Shown: in pieces, positions 18,214-25,729 of the stretch | Layout of the letters: each line of letters begins with the position of its first letter | Position numbering within the stretch: the first letter of the stretch is position 1 | Source of the DNA: Halomonas binhaiensis | GTDB taxonomy: Bacteria; Pseudomonadota; Gammaproteobacteria; Pseudomonadales; Halomonadaceae | DNA: 64,000 bases | Assembly (NCBI RefSeq): GCF_008329985.2 | Contig: NZ_CP038437.2 | Location: 2,790,001-2,854,000, forward strand | Direction: 5' to 3' | Position numbers and translations under genes: made by a program | Notes under the pieces: generated by a model | What the model saw: only the letters and a program-made list of their open reading frames with translations | The model's database searches: none | What the model was told of the DNA's origin: nothing

Positions 18214-18885
18214 ATGGCAACATTCAAGACAAGAGCCCAGTTCGTCGCCGACGATCTGCGCCAACGCATTCTCGGCGGCGAGTTTCCGGGCGGCACCCAG
18301 CTACGCCAGGACGCGCTGGCCAGCGATTACGACGTCAGCCGCATTCCGGTTCGCGAGGCGCTGCTGACCCTGGAATCCGAAGGACTGGTCGAGTTTCATG
18401 CCCATCGCGGTGCTTTTACCACCGAGCTGTCGGTGGCCAAGATTCGCGAACTGTTCGACCTGCGCGTACTGCTGGAAACCTACGTGCTGCGCCATGCCAT
18501 TGCCGAACTGACCGAGGCAGACCTGAAGAAGGCCGAGGACATCCTGAGCAAGTATGACAAAGCCCTGGACAGTGGCGGCGAGATCGACAACTGGAGCGAG
18601 TACAACTTCGCCTTTCATCAAGCGCTGTACGCTCCCGCCAATCTGCCGGAAACCCTGTCGTTGATCAGTCAACTCAACACCAAGTCCGACCGCTACATTC
18701 GTATGCAGTTGCTCTACACCCAGGAGATCGAGAAGGCCGAACGAGAACACCACGGGTTGCTCGACATGGCACGCAAAGGCCAGACCGATGAGGCCTGCGA
18801 GCTGCTGAAAGTGCATATTCAAGAAGCCTGCGCGGGCATCGTGACTCTGCTTGAGGAACGCGCCAAACGCGCCGAGCCTCTCTAA
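18214..18885 (+). CDS. GntR-family regulator (FCD domain), hydroxyproline regulon
   Basis: The 223-residue protein has an N-terminal winged helix (QFVADDLRQRILGGEFPGGTQLRQDALASDYDVSRIPVREALLTLESEGLV) and a helical FCD ligand domain with the FHQALYAPAN and HHGLLDMA metal/ligand histidines. The ATG at 18214 begins the conserved region; an upstream in-frame ATG would add eleven residues. It lies between the two halves of the hydroxyproline cluster. Matching dyads precede lhpA, gntR itself and the DadA-like gene, so it is probably the local repressor. Confidence 0.88.
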   Translation: MATFKTRAQFVADDLRQRILGGEFPGGTQLRQDALASDYDVSRIPVREALLTLESEGLVEFHAHRGAFTTELSVAKIRELFDLRVLLETYVLRHAIAELTEADLKKAEDILSKYDKALDSGGEIDNWSEYNFAFHQALYAPANLPETLSLISQLNTKSDRYIRMQLLYTQEIEKAEREHHGLLDMARKGQTDEACELLKVHIQEACAGIVTLLEERAKRAEPL

Positions 18886-19276
18886 AGTCATGGCCGGCCC
18901 TTCTCTATATCAGGTCCTTTTCTATATCAGGTCCTTTTCTATATCGAACCCTGCTCTATATGCAGGGTTCCTCTTCCTGTGACGGGGAGCCTTGCATGAC
19001 CGAGGCAACCCTCGGCCATGCCCTCGCCTTGCCGATCTGATAGCCATGCTCAATAACCATGCCCAATAGCCAGCCTGGCGCCCAAGCCAATGGGCCAGGG
19101 CATGCGCTCCCATGGCCATGCCATGCGGTAAGCCAGTAGCCTGATCGCACCACATCGCATCTACATCACACCTACACTGCAGTCGCCAGATCTCTCGCTC
19201 CCGACGACATGCTTCCCCCAAACATCCTTTTCTCTCGACTTTAGTCGCAGTCGCTATTGCTGTGCTATATCAACCA
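18886..19276. other. Intergenic stretch with a 17-base tandem repeat
   Basis: A unit ctatatcaggtcctttt occurs twice in tandem (18905-18921, 18922-18938) with the start of a third at 18939-18945. A small CCCTGC/GCAGGG hairpin follows near 18949-18968. Further on are several scattered GCCATGC strings. No gene is supported. The stretch separates gntR from the DadA-like promoter. Confidence 0.6.
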
Positions 19277-19293
19277 TATTATATTTTATACAA
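19277..19293. promoter_or_regulatory. Candidate GntR operator upstream of the DadA-like gene
   Basis: On the minus strand it reads TTGTATA, AAA, TATAATA. It shares a 17-base identical string with the lhpA operator at 13272-13288 in the opposite orientation. It lies 39 bp before the start codon. Confidence 0.65.
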
Positions 19294-19331
19294 TCGACAA
19301 AACGACAATCACCACTGCAATAGGAGCCTCC

Positions 19332-20624
19332 ATGGGTCCACCCAACCAGGTCGACGGCAACGCTGCTCCCCAGGTCGACATCACCGTCGTCGGTGCCGGT
19401 ATCATCGGTATCTGCTGCGCCCTGGCGCTGGCTCGGCAAGGCCTCAAGGTTCAGGTGCTGGACAAGCAAGCACCGGGAATGGGGGCTTCCTTCGGCAATG
19501 CTGGACACATGGCCACCGAGCAAGTGTTTCCCATCGCAGATGCTTCAATTCTCACCCGTCTTCCCGGCATGCTGATGGACCCGATGGGACCACTGCGCCT
19601 GGACTGGCGACACTTGCCCCGTGCGCTACCCTGGTTCACTCGCCTGCTGCTCAACCTGCGCCAGGCACCTTACGCCCATAGTGTGCGCGGCATTCGTGCC
19701 CTCAACGAAGTCAGCCTCTGCGCCTGGCATAAGCTGCTGGATACCGCCGGGGGGCGACATCTACTGAAGAGTGATGGCTCCTTTCTCGTTCACGAGACGC
19801 CAGACACGGCAACCGAGCTCCAAGCGATCAAGGCCCGGATGGCGGATCACGGTGTAACAGTGGAAGCATGGAAAGGCGACGCCATCCGCGAACGTGCTCC
19901 CGAACTTTCCGCCAGGGTTCAAGGCGGCCTCTTCTTCCCGGACACAGGGCATGTGGTCAACCCTTACAGCGTCTCTGAATTGCTGGTCGCTGCAGCACGT
20001 CAGCACGGGGTGTGCTTTCACCAGCGGGAAGTGACTCGGGCACGGCTCAGCGAGCATGGCGTCACCCTGACCACCGCGGATTCGGGGACCATCCAGACAC
20101 CTCGCGTACTGCTGGCCTGCGGCGCTCACTCCGCCCCCTTGACCGCCGAACTCACCGGCGTGCGCGTCCCACTGGACACGGAACGCGGCTACCACCTCAT
20201 GCTGCCTCGGGAAGCCCACCGTCTACCACTGGCAGTCACTTCACTGGAGCGCCGCTTCATCATGACCCCGATGCGTGAGGGACTGCGCCTGGCCGGTACC
20301 GTCGAGTTTGCTGGTCTGCAGCGCCCAGCCAATATGCAGCGCGCCTGGCAGCTCCATCGCCTCACCCAGGGACTATTCCGTGACCCACTCAGCGCCGAAG
20401 GCGCCACCCCCTGGATGGGATTCCGCCCTTCGCTGCCGGATTCGCTACCCATCATCGACAGCGTGCAGCACGGCAAGGTACTGCTGGCCTTTGGTCATCA
20501 CCACCTTGGCCTGACCCAGGCGGCCATCACTGCCGAAATGATTGCCACCCTGGCAACCCCGGAACGTACCCCCTCGTTTCAGTCACTCCCCGAGCCGGCA
20601 CCCTATCGGCTCAATCGCTTCTGA
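19332..20624 (+). CDS. FAD-dependent D-amino-acid dehydrogenase (probable D-hydroxyproline oxidase)
   Basis: The 430-residue DAO-fold flavoprotein has the dinucleotide-binding motif VVGAGIIGICCALALARQG close to the N-terminus, a GASFGNAGHM active-site segment typical of DadA-like enzymes, and a C-terminal GHHHLGLTQAAITAEMIA flavin contact. The start at 19332 follows AGGAG; the frame is open further upstream without support. With the epimerase it completes the pathway by oxidising cis-4-hydroxy-D-proline to the pyrroline carboxylate, so a one-gene DadA-type enzyme replaces the multi-subunit dehydrogenase of some pseudomonads. The operator match supports co-regulation. Confidence 0.85.
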   Translation: MGPPNQVDGNAAPQVDITVVGAGIIGICCALALARQGLKVQVLDKQAPGMGASFGNAGHMATEQVFPIADASILTRLPGMLMDPMGPLRLDWRHLPRALPWFTRLLLNLRQAPYAHSVRGIRALNEVSLCAWHKLLDTAGGRHLLKSDGSFLVHETPDTATELQAIKARMADHGVTVEAWKGDAIRERAPELSARVQGGLFFPDTGHVVNPYSVSELLVAAARQHGVCFHQREVTRARLSEHGVTLTTADSGTIQTPRVLLACGAHSAPLTAELTGVRVPLDTERGYHLMLPREAHRLPLAVTSLERRFIMTPMREGLRLAGTVEFAGLQRPANMQRAWQLHRLTQGLFRDPLSAEGATPWMGFRPSLPDSLPIIDSVQHGKVLLAFGHHHLGLTQAAITAEMIATLATPERTPSFQSLPEPAPYRLNRF

Positions 20625-20688
20625 TCCGTATCCCCACGACGCTCAATCACACGACCTGTAACACCACAACAAGATCCAAGGAGACATC

Positions 20689-22125
20689 ATGTCCGCAACC
20701 AAGGCTTCCGCAAGGCTGCCCAGCATGACAGAGGTGCTGGCCGTCATGATCGGGTTCATTGCCATCATGTTCCTCAGCATCAATGTCCTCGGGCTGCCGA
20801 TCCAGCTCGCCCTCTTCGCCTCCTGGTTCCTGGTCATGGCCCTCGGGCTCAAGCTGAAGATCAGCTACGACGACATGCAGAAGGGACTGATAGACGGCAT
20901 CCATAACGGTATGGAAGCCGTGCTGGTGCTGACCACTGTCGGCGCACTGATCGGTACCTGGATTGCCGGTGGCATCGTACCCAGCATCATCTATTACGGT
21001 CTGATGGTCATGAATCCACAGATCTTCCTGTTCGCGGCCTTTATCATCTGCGCCCTGACCTCGCTGGCCACCGGCACCTCCTTCGGTACCGCAGGGACCG
21101 CTGGCGTCGCTATGATGGGAATCGGCCACAGCTTCGGCATTCCTCTGCCGCTGGTGGCCGGTGCCGTCATCTCCGGTGCCTATGTCGGCGACAAGATGTC
21201 CCCGCTTTCCGACACCACTGTCATGACGGCCTCTCTGTGTAAGGTCAGCCTCGTCGACCACATTCGTTCCATGATGCTGGTCAGCGCGCCAGCCATACTG
21301 ATTGCCTCGATCCTGTTCGTGGTCGTCGGCTTCTTCTACATCAGTGGCGACGTCGATACCTCGCGCGCCACCGTGGCCATGCAGGCGTTGGAGAACCACT
21401 TCACCATCAGCCCGTGGCTGCTGATGCCGGCAGTGATCGTCATCGCCCTGCTGACACGCCGCTTTCCAGCCATTCCGGTCATCACCTTCGGCGCCGTGCT
21501 CGGTAGCCTGTGCGCCTGGTGGGCCCAAGGCGTCGGCCCCATCGATGCTATCCGCATCGCCTACGTCGGCAACGCCATGCACTCCGATGTCGAGTTCCTC
21601 AACACCCTGCTAAACCGCGGCGGTATCGAGTCCATGCTCAGTGTGGTTGCACTGATTCTGTTTGCTCTCGGCCTCGGTGGTCTGATGGACCGGGTCGGCA
21701 TTCTCAAGACGATCAGCAATGGTTTCCTGAGTTGGGCCAACAACCCCGGTCGACTGACGCTCTCGACCATGCTTGGCGGCTTTTTCGGCAACTTCTTCGG
21801 CGGTGCCGCCTATGTCTCCCTGATCACCGCCAGTACGATCACCGAGAAAAGTTACGACGACCAGGGCATCGACCGGCGGGTACTCTCGCGCAATGCAGAA
21901 GCCGGTGGCACCGTGACCACTCCGATGGTGCCCTGGACCGACGGCGGCGTTTTCATGGCCACCACTCTCGGCGTCTCGACCATGGCCTACCTGCCCTTCC
22001 TCTGGTATCACATGCTGGTCATCGCCATCTCGCTCTTCTACGGTTACGCCAACATCGCCATTTGGCGCACCAAGGTTGATCAGGACAGTACCGATCAGCC
22101 CAGCCCCCAGCCAGCCTCATTCTGA
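20689..22125 (+). CDS. NhaC-family Na+/H+ antiporter
   Basis: The 478-residue, 11-12-helix membrane protein has the NhaC hallmarks GTSFGTAGTAGVAMMGIG, SGAYVGDKMSPLSDTT and a duplicated later half with NRGGIESML. AAGGAG precedes the start. It follows the DadA-like gene by 65 bp and ends in a strong palindrome. Placement in the hydroxyproline regulon suggests either Na+ cycling for sodium-coupled uptake or direct amino-acid/Na+ exchange, as known for some NhaC relatives. The transported solute is not readable from sequence. Confidence 0.88.
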   Translation: MSATKASARLPSMTEVLAVMIGFIAIMFLSINVLGLPIQLALFASWFLVMALGLKLKISYDDMQKGLIDGIHNGMEAVLVLTTVGALIGTWIAGGIVPSIIYYGLMVMNPQIFLFAAFIICALTSLATGTSFGTAGTAGVAMMGIGHSFGIPLPLVAGAVISGAYVGDKMSPLSDTTVMTASLCKVSLVDHIRSMMLVSAPAILIASILFVVVGFFYISGDVDTSRATVAMQALENHFTISPWLLMPAVIVIALLTRRFPAIPVITFGAVLGSLCAWWAQGVGPIDAIRIAYVGNAMHSDVEFLNTLLNRGGIESMLSVVALILFALGLGGLMDRVGILKTISNGFLSWANNPGRLTLSTMLGGFFGNFFGGAAYVSLITASTITEKSYDDQGIDRRVLSRNAEAGGTVTTPMVPWTDGGVFMATTLGVSTMAYLPFLWYHMLVIAISLFYGYANIAIWRTKVDQDSTDQPSPQPASF

Positions 22126-22145
22126 TAGCAGCATGCCTGCATGAG

Positions 22146-22175
22146 CACCAAAGCCCCCAGCTGGGGGCTTTGGTG
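22146..22175 (+). terminator. Strong palindrome after nhaC
   Basis: A perfect 30-base palindrome (CACCAAAGCCCCC and its complement around AGCT) begins 20 bp after the nhaC stop. There is no T run. It probably acts as a terminator or RNA 3'-end stabiliser. Confidence 0.75.
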
Positions 22176-22428
22176 TCTACGCTATCTAGGCTTGGAGCAC
22201 ACGCTCGGTGGCGTTCAGCTTGAACGAGGGGAGAAATCAATAAATTCTAAAGGTGGCGCACAGTAACTCGTACACCAAGTGTTCGCTTTTGCTCCAGTGT
22301 CAATCTGGAGAGCTGAGAGAAATGAAGTTGAAAGAATGATCTGAAAAGAAACCAATAGCTCCTCTCAGGAACAGGTCGGGCACTTCTTGCTTTAACAATC
22401 CACAAGGCAATCAACAGCATCCAGAACT

Positions 22429-22466
22429 GAAAAAAGCGACCTGCAATCTGGAATTGCAAGTCGCTT
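22429..22466 (-). terminator. Rho-independent terminator of the small peptide gene
   Basis: On the minus strand, arms AAGCGACTTGCAAT and ATTGCAGGTCGCTT (one G-U pair) and a five-base loop run straight into six T. It begins 7 bp after the stop of the 79-residue peptide gene, so that gene ends its own transcript. Confidence 0.9.
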
Positions 22467-22473
22467 ATTTAAT

Positions 22474-22713
22474 TTACTCTAATGCATACGAAATGGCGAT
22501 GCTAGATGCAGCGATCGATGCTCCGGCTAATATCGCTGCACCTGTCAAGGGAGCAGTTGCAATAGCCAATCCAACAAACCCAACGGCAGCCCCTACAGAT
22601 ACCGCATAACTTGTATCGGATGAGACTCCCCCACTGACATGATCCAGTTCATCAGAGCTGAGCTCAAATATGGTGACATCTGATATGTCATGATTGGCTT
22701 CAATATGTTTCAT
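22474..22713 (-). CDS. Double-glycine-leader peptide, bacteriocin/microcin-like
   Basis: The 79-residue product has a classic GG-type leader: acidic and helical, with ELSSDELDHVSGG ending at G28-G29. The predicted mature part is 50 residues, hydrophobic and rich in Ala and Gly (GAAVGFVGLAIATAPLTGAA, then ILAGASIAASSIAIS), like pore-forming class II bacteriocins and class II microcins. Cleavage and export would need a C39-peptidase ABC transporter, which is not in this window. The gene has a weak ribosome binding site (TAGGTAA) and its own terminator, and sits alone in an AT-rich gap. The leader is clear; antibacterial activity is inferred. A signalling peptide is possible. Confidence 0.75.
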   Translation of the reverse strand: MKHIEANHDISDVTIFELSSDELDHVSGGVSSDTSYAVSVGAAVGFVGLAIATAPLTGAAILAGASIAASSIAISYALE

Positions 22714-23208
22714 GAATTTACCTACTTTTATTTATGTAATTAAATTGTGAGAAAGTTGATAGCATCAGCGACTCACATTCTTAGGTACAATCTAACGTCA
22801 GAATCATCATGAGCAATACAGGACTTCACACCTCCAAACTTCTTTAAACACCCAGCTCCTTTATTTGTCAATGTTGTCACATAGAATAACCGCAATGCTT
22901 TATGCTATTCGGCACCACTCTTTCTCGATCAAGTATCCGGCGATAGGAGAGAAAAATGAATGAACTATTAAACAGCAGCGGCAAGCATGAAGCTTGATTC
23001 ACGATTCGATTTAGCCGTTAACCATTACATGGCCCAAGGTGGTTTCCACACCAACCACCGTCTAGCGACTCCTAGCAAAATAATCCGCATACCCTGAGTC
23101 CCACGCATGTATTCCCGAGCTGTCAGCAACTCAGGACGGCATGATGCGAATATTGCACGATCTTATCAAAACCCGGCAGCCTGCTAGCTCGCTATCGAAC
23201 CCGTCAGG
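22714..23208. other. AT-rich gap upstream of the GG-leader peptide gene
   Basis: The gap holds the promoter region of the leftward peptide gene and one very short rightward open frame with an excellent ribosome binding site (22956-22997). No transporter or immunity gene is present. The part beyond 23000 shows nothing recognisable. Confidence 0.5.
22956..22997 (+). CDS. Thirteen-codon open frame with strong ribosome binding site
   Basis: AGGAGAG six bases upstream of ATG leads into MNELLNSSGKHEA and a TGA. It is either a micro-peptide or the left-over start of a deleted gene from the neighbouring bacteriocin-like locus. It matches no family that I know. Confidence 0.3.
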   Translation: MNELLNSSGKHEA

Positions 23209-24228
23209 TCAGTCACTCGCCTCTTTGAAACTTACCAGGCGGTGCTTCTTTTCGTCCCACAGGACCAGGCGCACAGATGCGAAGCTCTGCCATAGAGTGA
23301 GGCGTCCGATACCACGCAGTTCGGGATAGTCGCGCAGCACATCGGGCAGGCGGTAGAAAGGAATGCGGCTACATAGATGATGGACATGGTGCACTCCGAT
23401 GTTAGCGGTGAACCAGCGCAAGATGCCAGGCAGATCGTAGTGCGAGCTACCATGCAGCGCTGCCTTCTGGAAGGTCCAGTCAGGGTCGTGCTCCCAGAAA
23501 GTGTCCTCGAACTGGTGCTGAACATAGAAGAGCCAGACACCAATCGTTCCAGCGAGCTGCGTGATCGGCAACTGCACGAGCAGGAAGGGGACGATGCCCG
23601 CCATCCACATCATGGCGGAGACGAGGACCAGGATTGCCGCATTGGTCATCATGGTGCTCAGCCAAGGCATCCAACCTGCACGCATGAAGCCTACCGGCAG
23701 TCGATTATCTAGCAGGAATATGTACGCAGGGCCGAGAACGAAGAGGATGAAAGGATGGCGATAGAGGCGGTAACGCATCCTCTCCTTACGAGGCAGGTCA
23801 AAAAATTCCTCGACTGTCAGGGTGTCGATACCTCCGATACGCGGGCGGTCCAGATTGCCAGAATGAGCATGATGGTACCTGTGAGTATGTCGCCAGAAGT
23901 CGAAGGGAGTCAGGGTCAGCACGCCGATCGCCCGTCCGACCCAGTCATTGGCACGCCTTGAGAGAAAGAAGGCACCATGGCTGCAGTCATGCTGGATCAT
24001 GAACAACCTCACGAGAAAACCTGCAGCAGGCAGAGTGAACACCAGGCCGAGCCAATGGCCAGCGCTCAGTACCACACAGGAGAGGGTCCAGAAAAAGACG
24101 AAAGGAATCAGCGTGACCAGCAGCTCGATGACGCTACGTGCGATGCGTGGCGTGCGATAGTCTCCCAAGGCACGCATGAGCGCGCGCGGTTCGCTGGTAA
24201 GGTCGATTTTCTCCCCTAGGTTTTCCAT
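23209..24228 (-). CDS. Membrane fatty-acid desaturase
   Basis: The 339-residue membrane di-iron desaturase has the three histidine boxes: HDCSH at 80-84, HRYHH at 116-120 and HHVHH at 280-284, with two pairs of hydrophobic segments between. The start at 24228 has AGGAA upstream; the frame is open for 27 more codons without support. It introduces double bonds into acyl chains, adjusting membrane fluidity. It is divergent from a Crp/Fnr-type regulator about 350 bp away, which may control it. Confidence 0.9.
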   Translation of the reverse strand: MENLGEKIDLTSEPRALMRALGDYRTPRIARSVIELLVTLIPFVFFWTLSCVVLSAGHWLGLVFTLPAAGFLVRLFMIQHDCSHGAFFLSRRANDWVGRAIGVLTLTPFDFWRHTHRYHHAHSGNLDRPRIGGIDTLTVEEFFDLPRKERMRYRLYRHPFILFVLGPAYIFLLDNRLPVGFMRAGWMPWLSTMMTNAAILVLVSAMMWMAGIVPFLLVQLPITQLAGTIGVWLFYVQHQFEDTFWEHDPDWTFQKAALHGSSHYDLPGILRWFTANIGVHHVHHLCSRIPFYRLPDVLRDYPELRGIGRLTLWQSFASVRLVLWDEKKHRLVSFKEASD

Positions 24229-24580
24229 CTGCAGGTTCCTGTCAGGGCCGGTACGCCATGCCAAGGTCCGCGGCCTCAGCGGAGAACGTGCCAGGAAGTT
24301 CGAGATCACGGTTTAGGATATGCCGAGGGGTAGTGAAGTGTATGTGCGCTTGCGTACACTGGTAATATGTTGTGGCGGGACAGGTTCCACCCTGCCGAAT
24401 TCGTTGACACCTTCGATCCTGCCCAAAGCACGACATAGGCCAAGAGGCGGCTACTGCTTGATGGCTTCACCAATAAGGATGAAACCGCTCGTCCCTCGAC
24501 ATCAAATGCGTCCGTTACGATAATGTTGAGCAGACCAGCAAACAGCACAACTTGAAAGCCCCTTCCGGTGGAGAAGATGC
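24229..24580. other. Divergent promoter region, desaturase / Crp-like regulator
   Basis: This 352 bp region between two outward-facing genes holds both promoters. No strong inverted repeat or small gene was identified. Confidence 0.45.
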
Positions 24581-25303
24581 ATGACCGAAAGCCTTTCATT
24601 TGAGAAAAACCAGCTGCTAGCGGCCCTATCCAGTGAGGTCAAGCAACGGCTATTTCCCCTGCTTGAACCGGTAAACCTTTCCTTGGGGCAGGTATTGCAC
24701 GAATCAGGCGGCGAGCTGACCCATGTCTATTTACCCATCGATGCCATCGTGTCACTGCTCTACGTGACAGAGAACGGGGCGTCCGCGGAGATTGCGATAG
24801 TGGGTAACGAAGGCCTTGTCGGTATTGCCGTCTTCATGGGCGGCGAAAGCACCACCAGCCGAGCCATTGTACAAAGTGCCGGCCAGGCGCTGCGGTTGCC
24901 CGTGAATCAGCTCAAGGATGAGTTCAACCGCCATGGTGAAATGCTGCATTTACTGTTGCGCTATACCCAGGCACTGATCACCCAGATGGCCCAAACGGCG
25001 GTATGCAACCGCCACCACTTGATCGACCAGCAGCTATGCCGCTGGTTGCTATTATCCCTGGACCGGCTACCCGACAACCGGTTGAACATGACCCAAGAAC
25101 TGATCGCCAACATGTTAGGAGTGCGCCGTGAGGGGGTCACCGAGGCAGCCGGAAAATTACATAAACTAGGTATCATCGAATATCGCCGTGGGCATATTAC
25201 GGTGCTCGACAGACCCCGGCTCGAGCAGCGTTGCTGTGAGTGCTACGCTGTGGTCAAAAAGGAAAGTGATCGCCTGATGCCCTATTGCACCAACACGCAA
25301 TGA
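24581..25303 (+). CDS. Crp/Fnr-family transcriptional regulator
   Basis: The 240-residue protein has an N-terminal cyclic-nucleotide-binding-like barrel (residues ~20-130, with LPIDAIVSLLYVTENGASAEIAIVG) and a C-terminal winged helix (MTQELIANMLGVRREGVTEAAGKLHKLGIIEYRRGHI). It lacks the cysteines of an Fnr iron-sulfur cluster in the N-terminal arm, so it is not a classical oxygen sensor. A CCEC motif occurs only near the C-terminus. GGAG precedes the start. It is divergent from the desaturase. Confidence 0.88.
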   Translation: MTESLSFEKNQLLAALSSEVKQRLFPLLEPVNLSLGQVLHESGGELTHVYLPIDAIVSLLYVTENGASAEIAIVGNEGLVGIAVFMGGESTTSRAIVQSAGQALRLPVNQLKDEFNRHGEMLHLLLRYTQALITQMAQTAVCNRHHLIDQQLCRWLLLSLDRLPDNRLNMTQELIANMLGVRREGVTEAAGKLHKLGIIEYRRGHITVLDRPRLEQRCCECYAVVKKESDRLMPYCTNTQ

Positions 25304-25729
25304 CCCCAGTAATGTTCAACTGACAGACATAGACTCGCCCGTTTTTCAGATTTTGTTGAGCTACATGCTCATGAGTTCTTCGCCCCCAAGAGCCAGCTCA
25401 GGAGCTCATCTGGATTAGCGTAGGTGGCAACTGCAGGCATGAGTGCACCTAAAGCCACTGGCCCGTGACCGGGACTACGCATGATGCCCGGCCACAAGGT
25501 CCTTGGTACACAGGTGGCCGCAAAGATTTTCCATCAAAGTCTCTCAGTGACGCCATCTGTGCAATGCATGACAGCGGCGGCACAATATTGTCCTCACCTA
25601 TCCAGAAGTTCAGCGCGCCAGGCGTTCAGTGCGCTAGCGAACCGATAAATTCGTGAATCTACCTCATGATTCTGGTAACGCAATCTCGCTTGCCCCAGTG
25701 GGTAACGAGCATCGACCAGGATCGTAGCC
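25304..25729. other. Leader of the cyclic glucan synthase gene
   Basis: This 426 bp gap holds no supported gene. It presumably holds the promoter and a long leader for the 8.6 kb gene that follows. No clear hairpin or operator stands out. Confidence 0.45.

Noticed and set aside
22247..22459. Leftward 70-codon hydrophobic frame after the GG-leader peptide, considered as an immunity protein
   Set aside because: Its start lies inside the strong terminator hairpin and there is no ribosome binding site.
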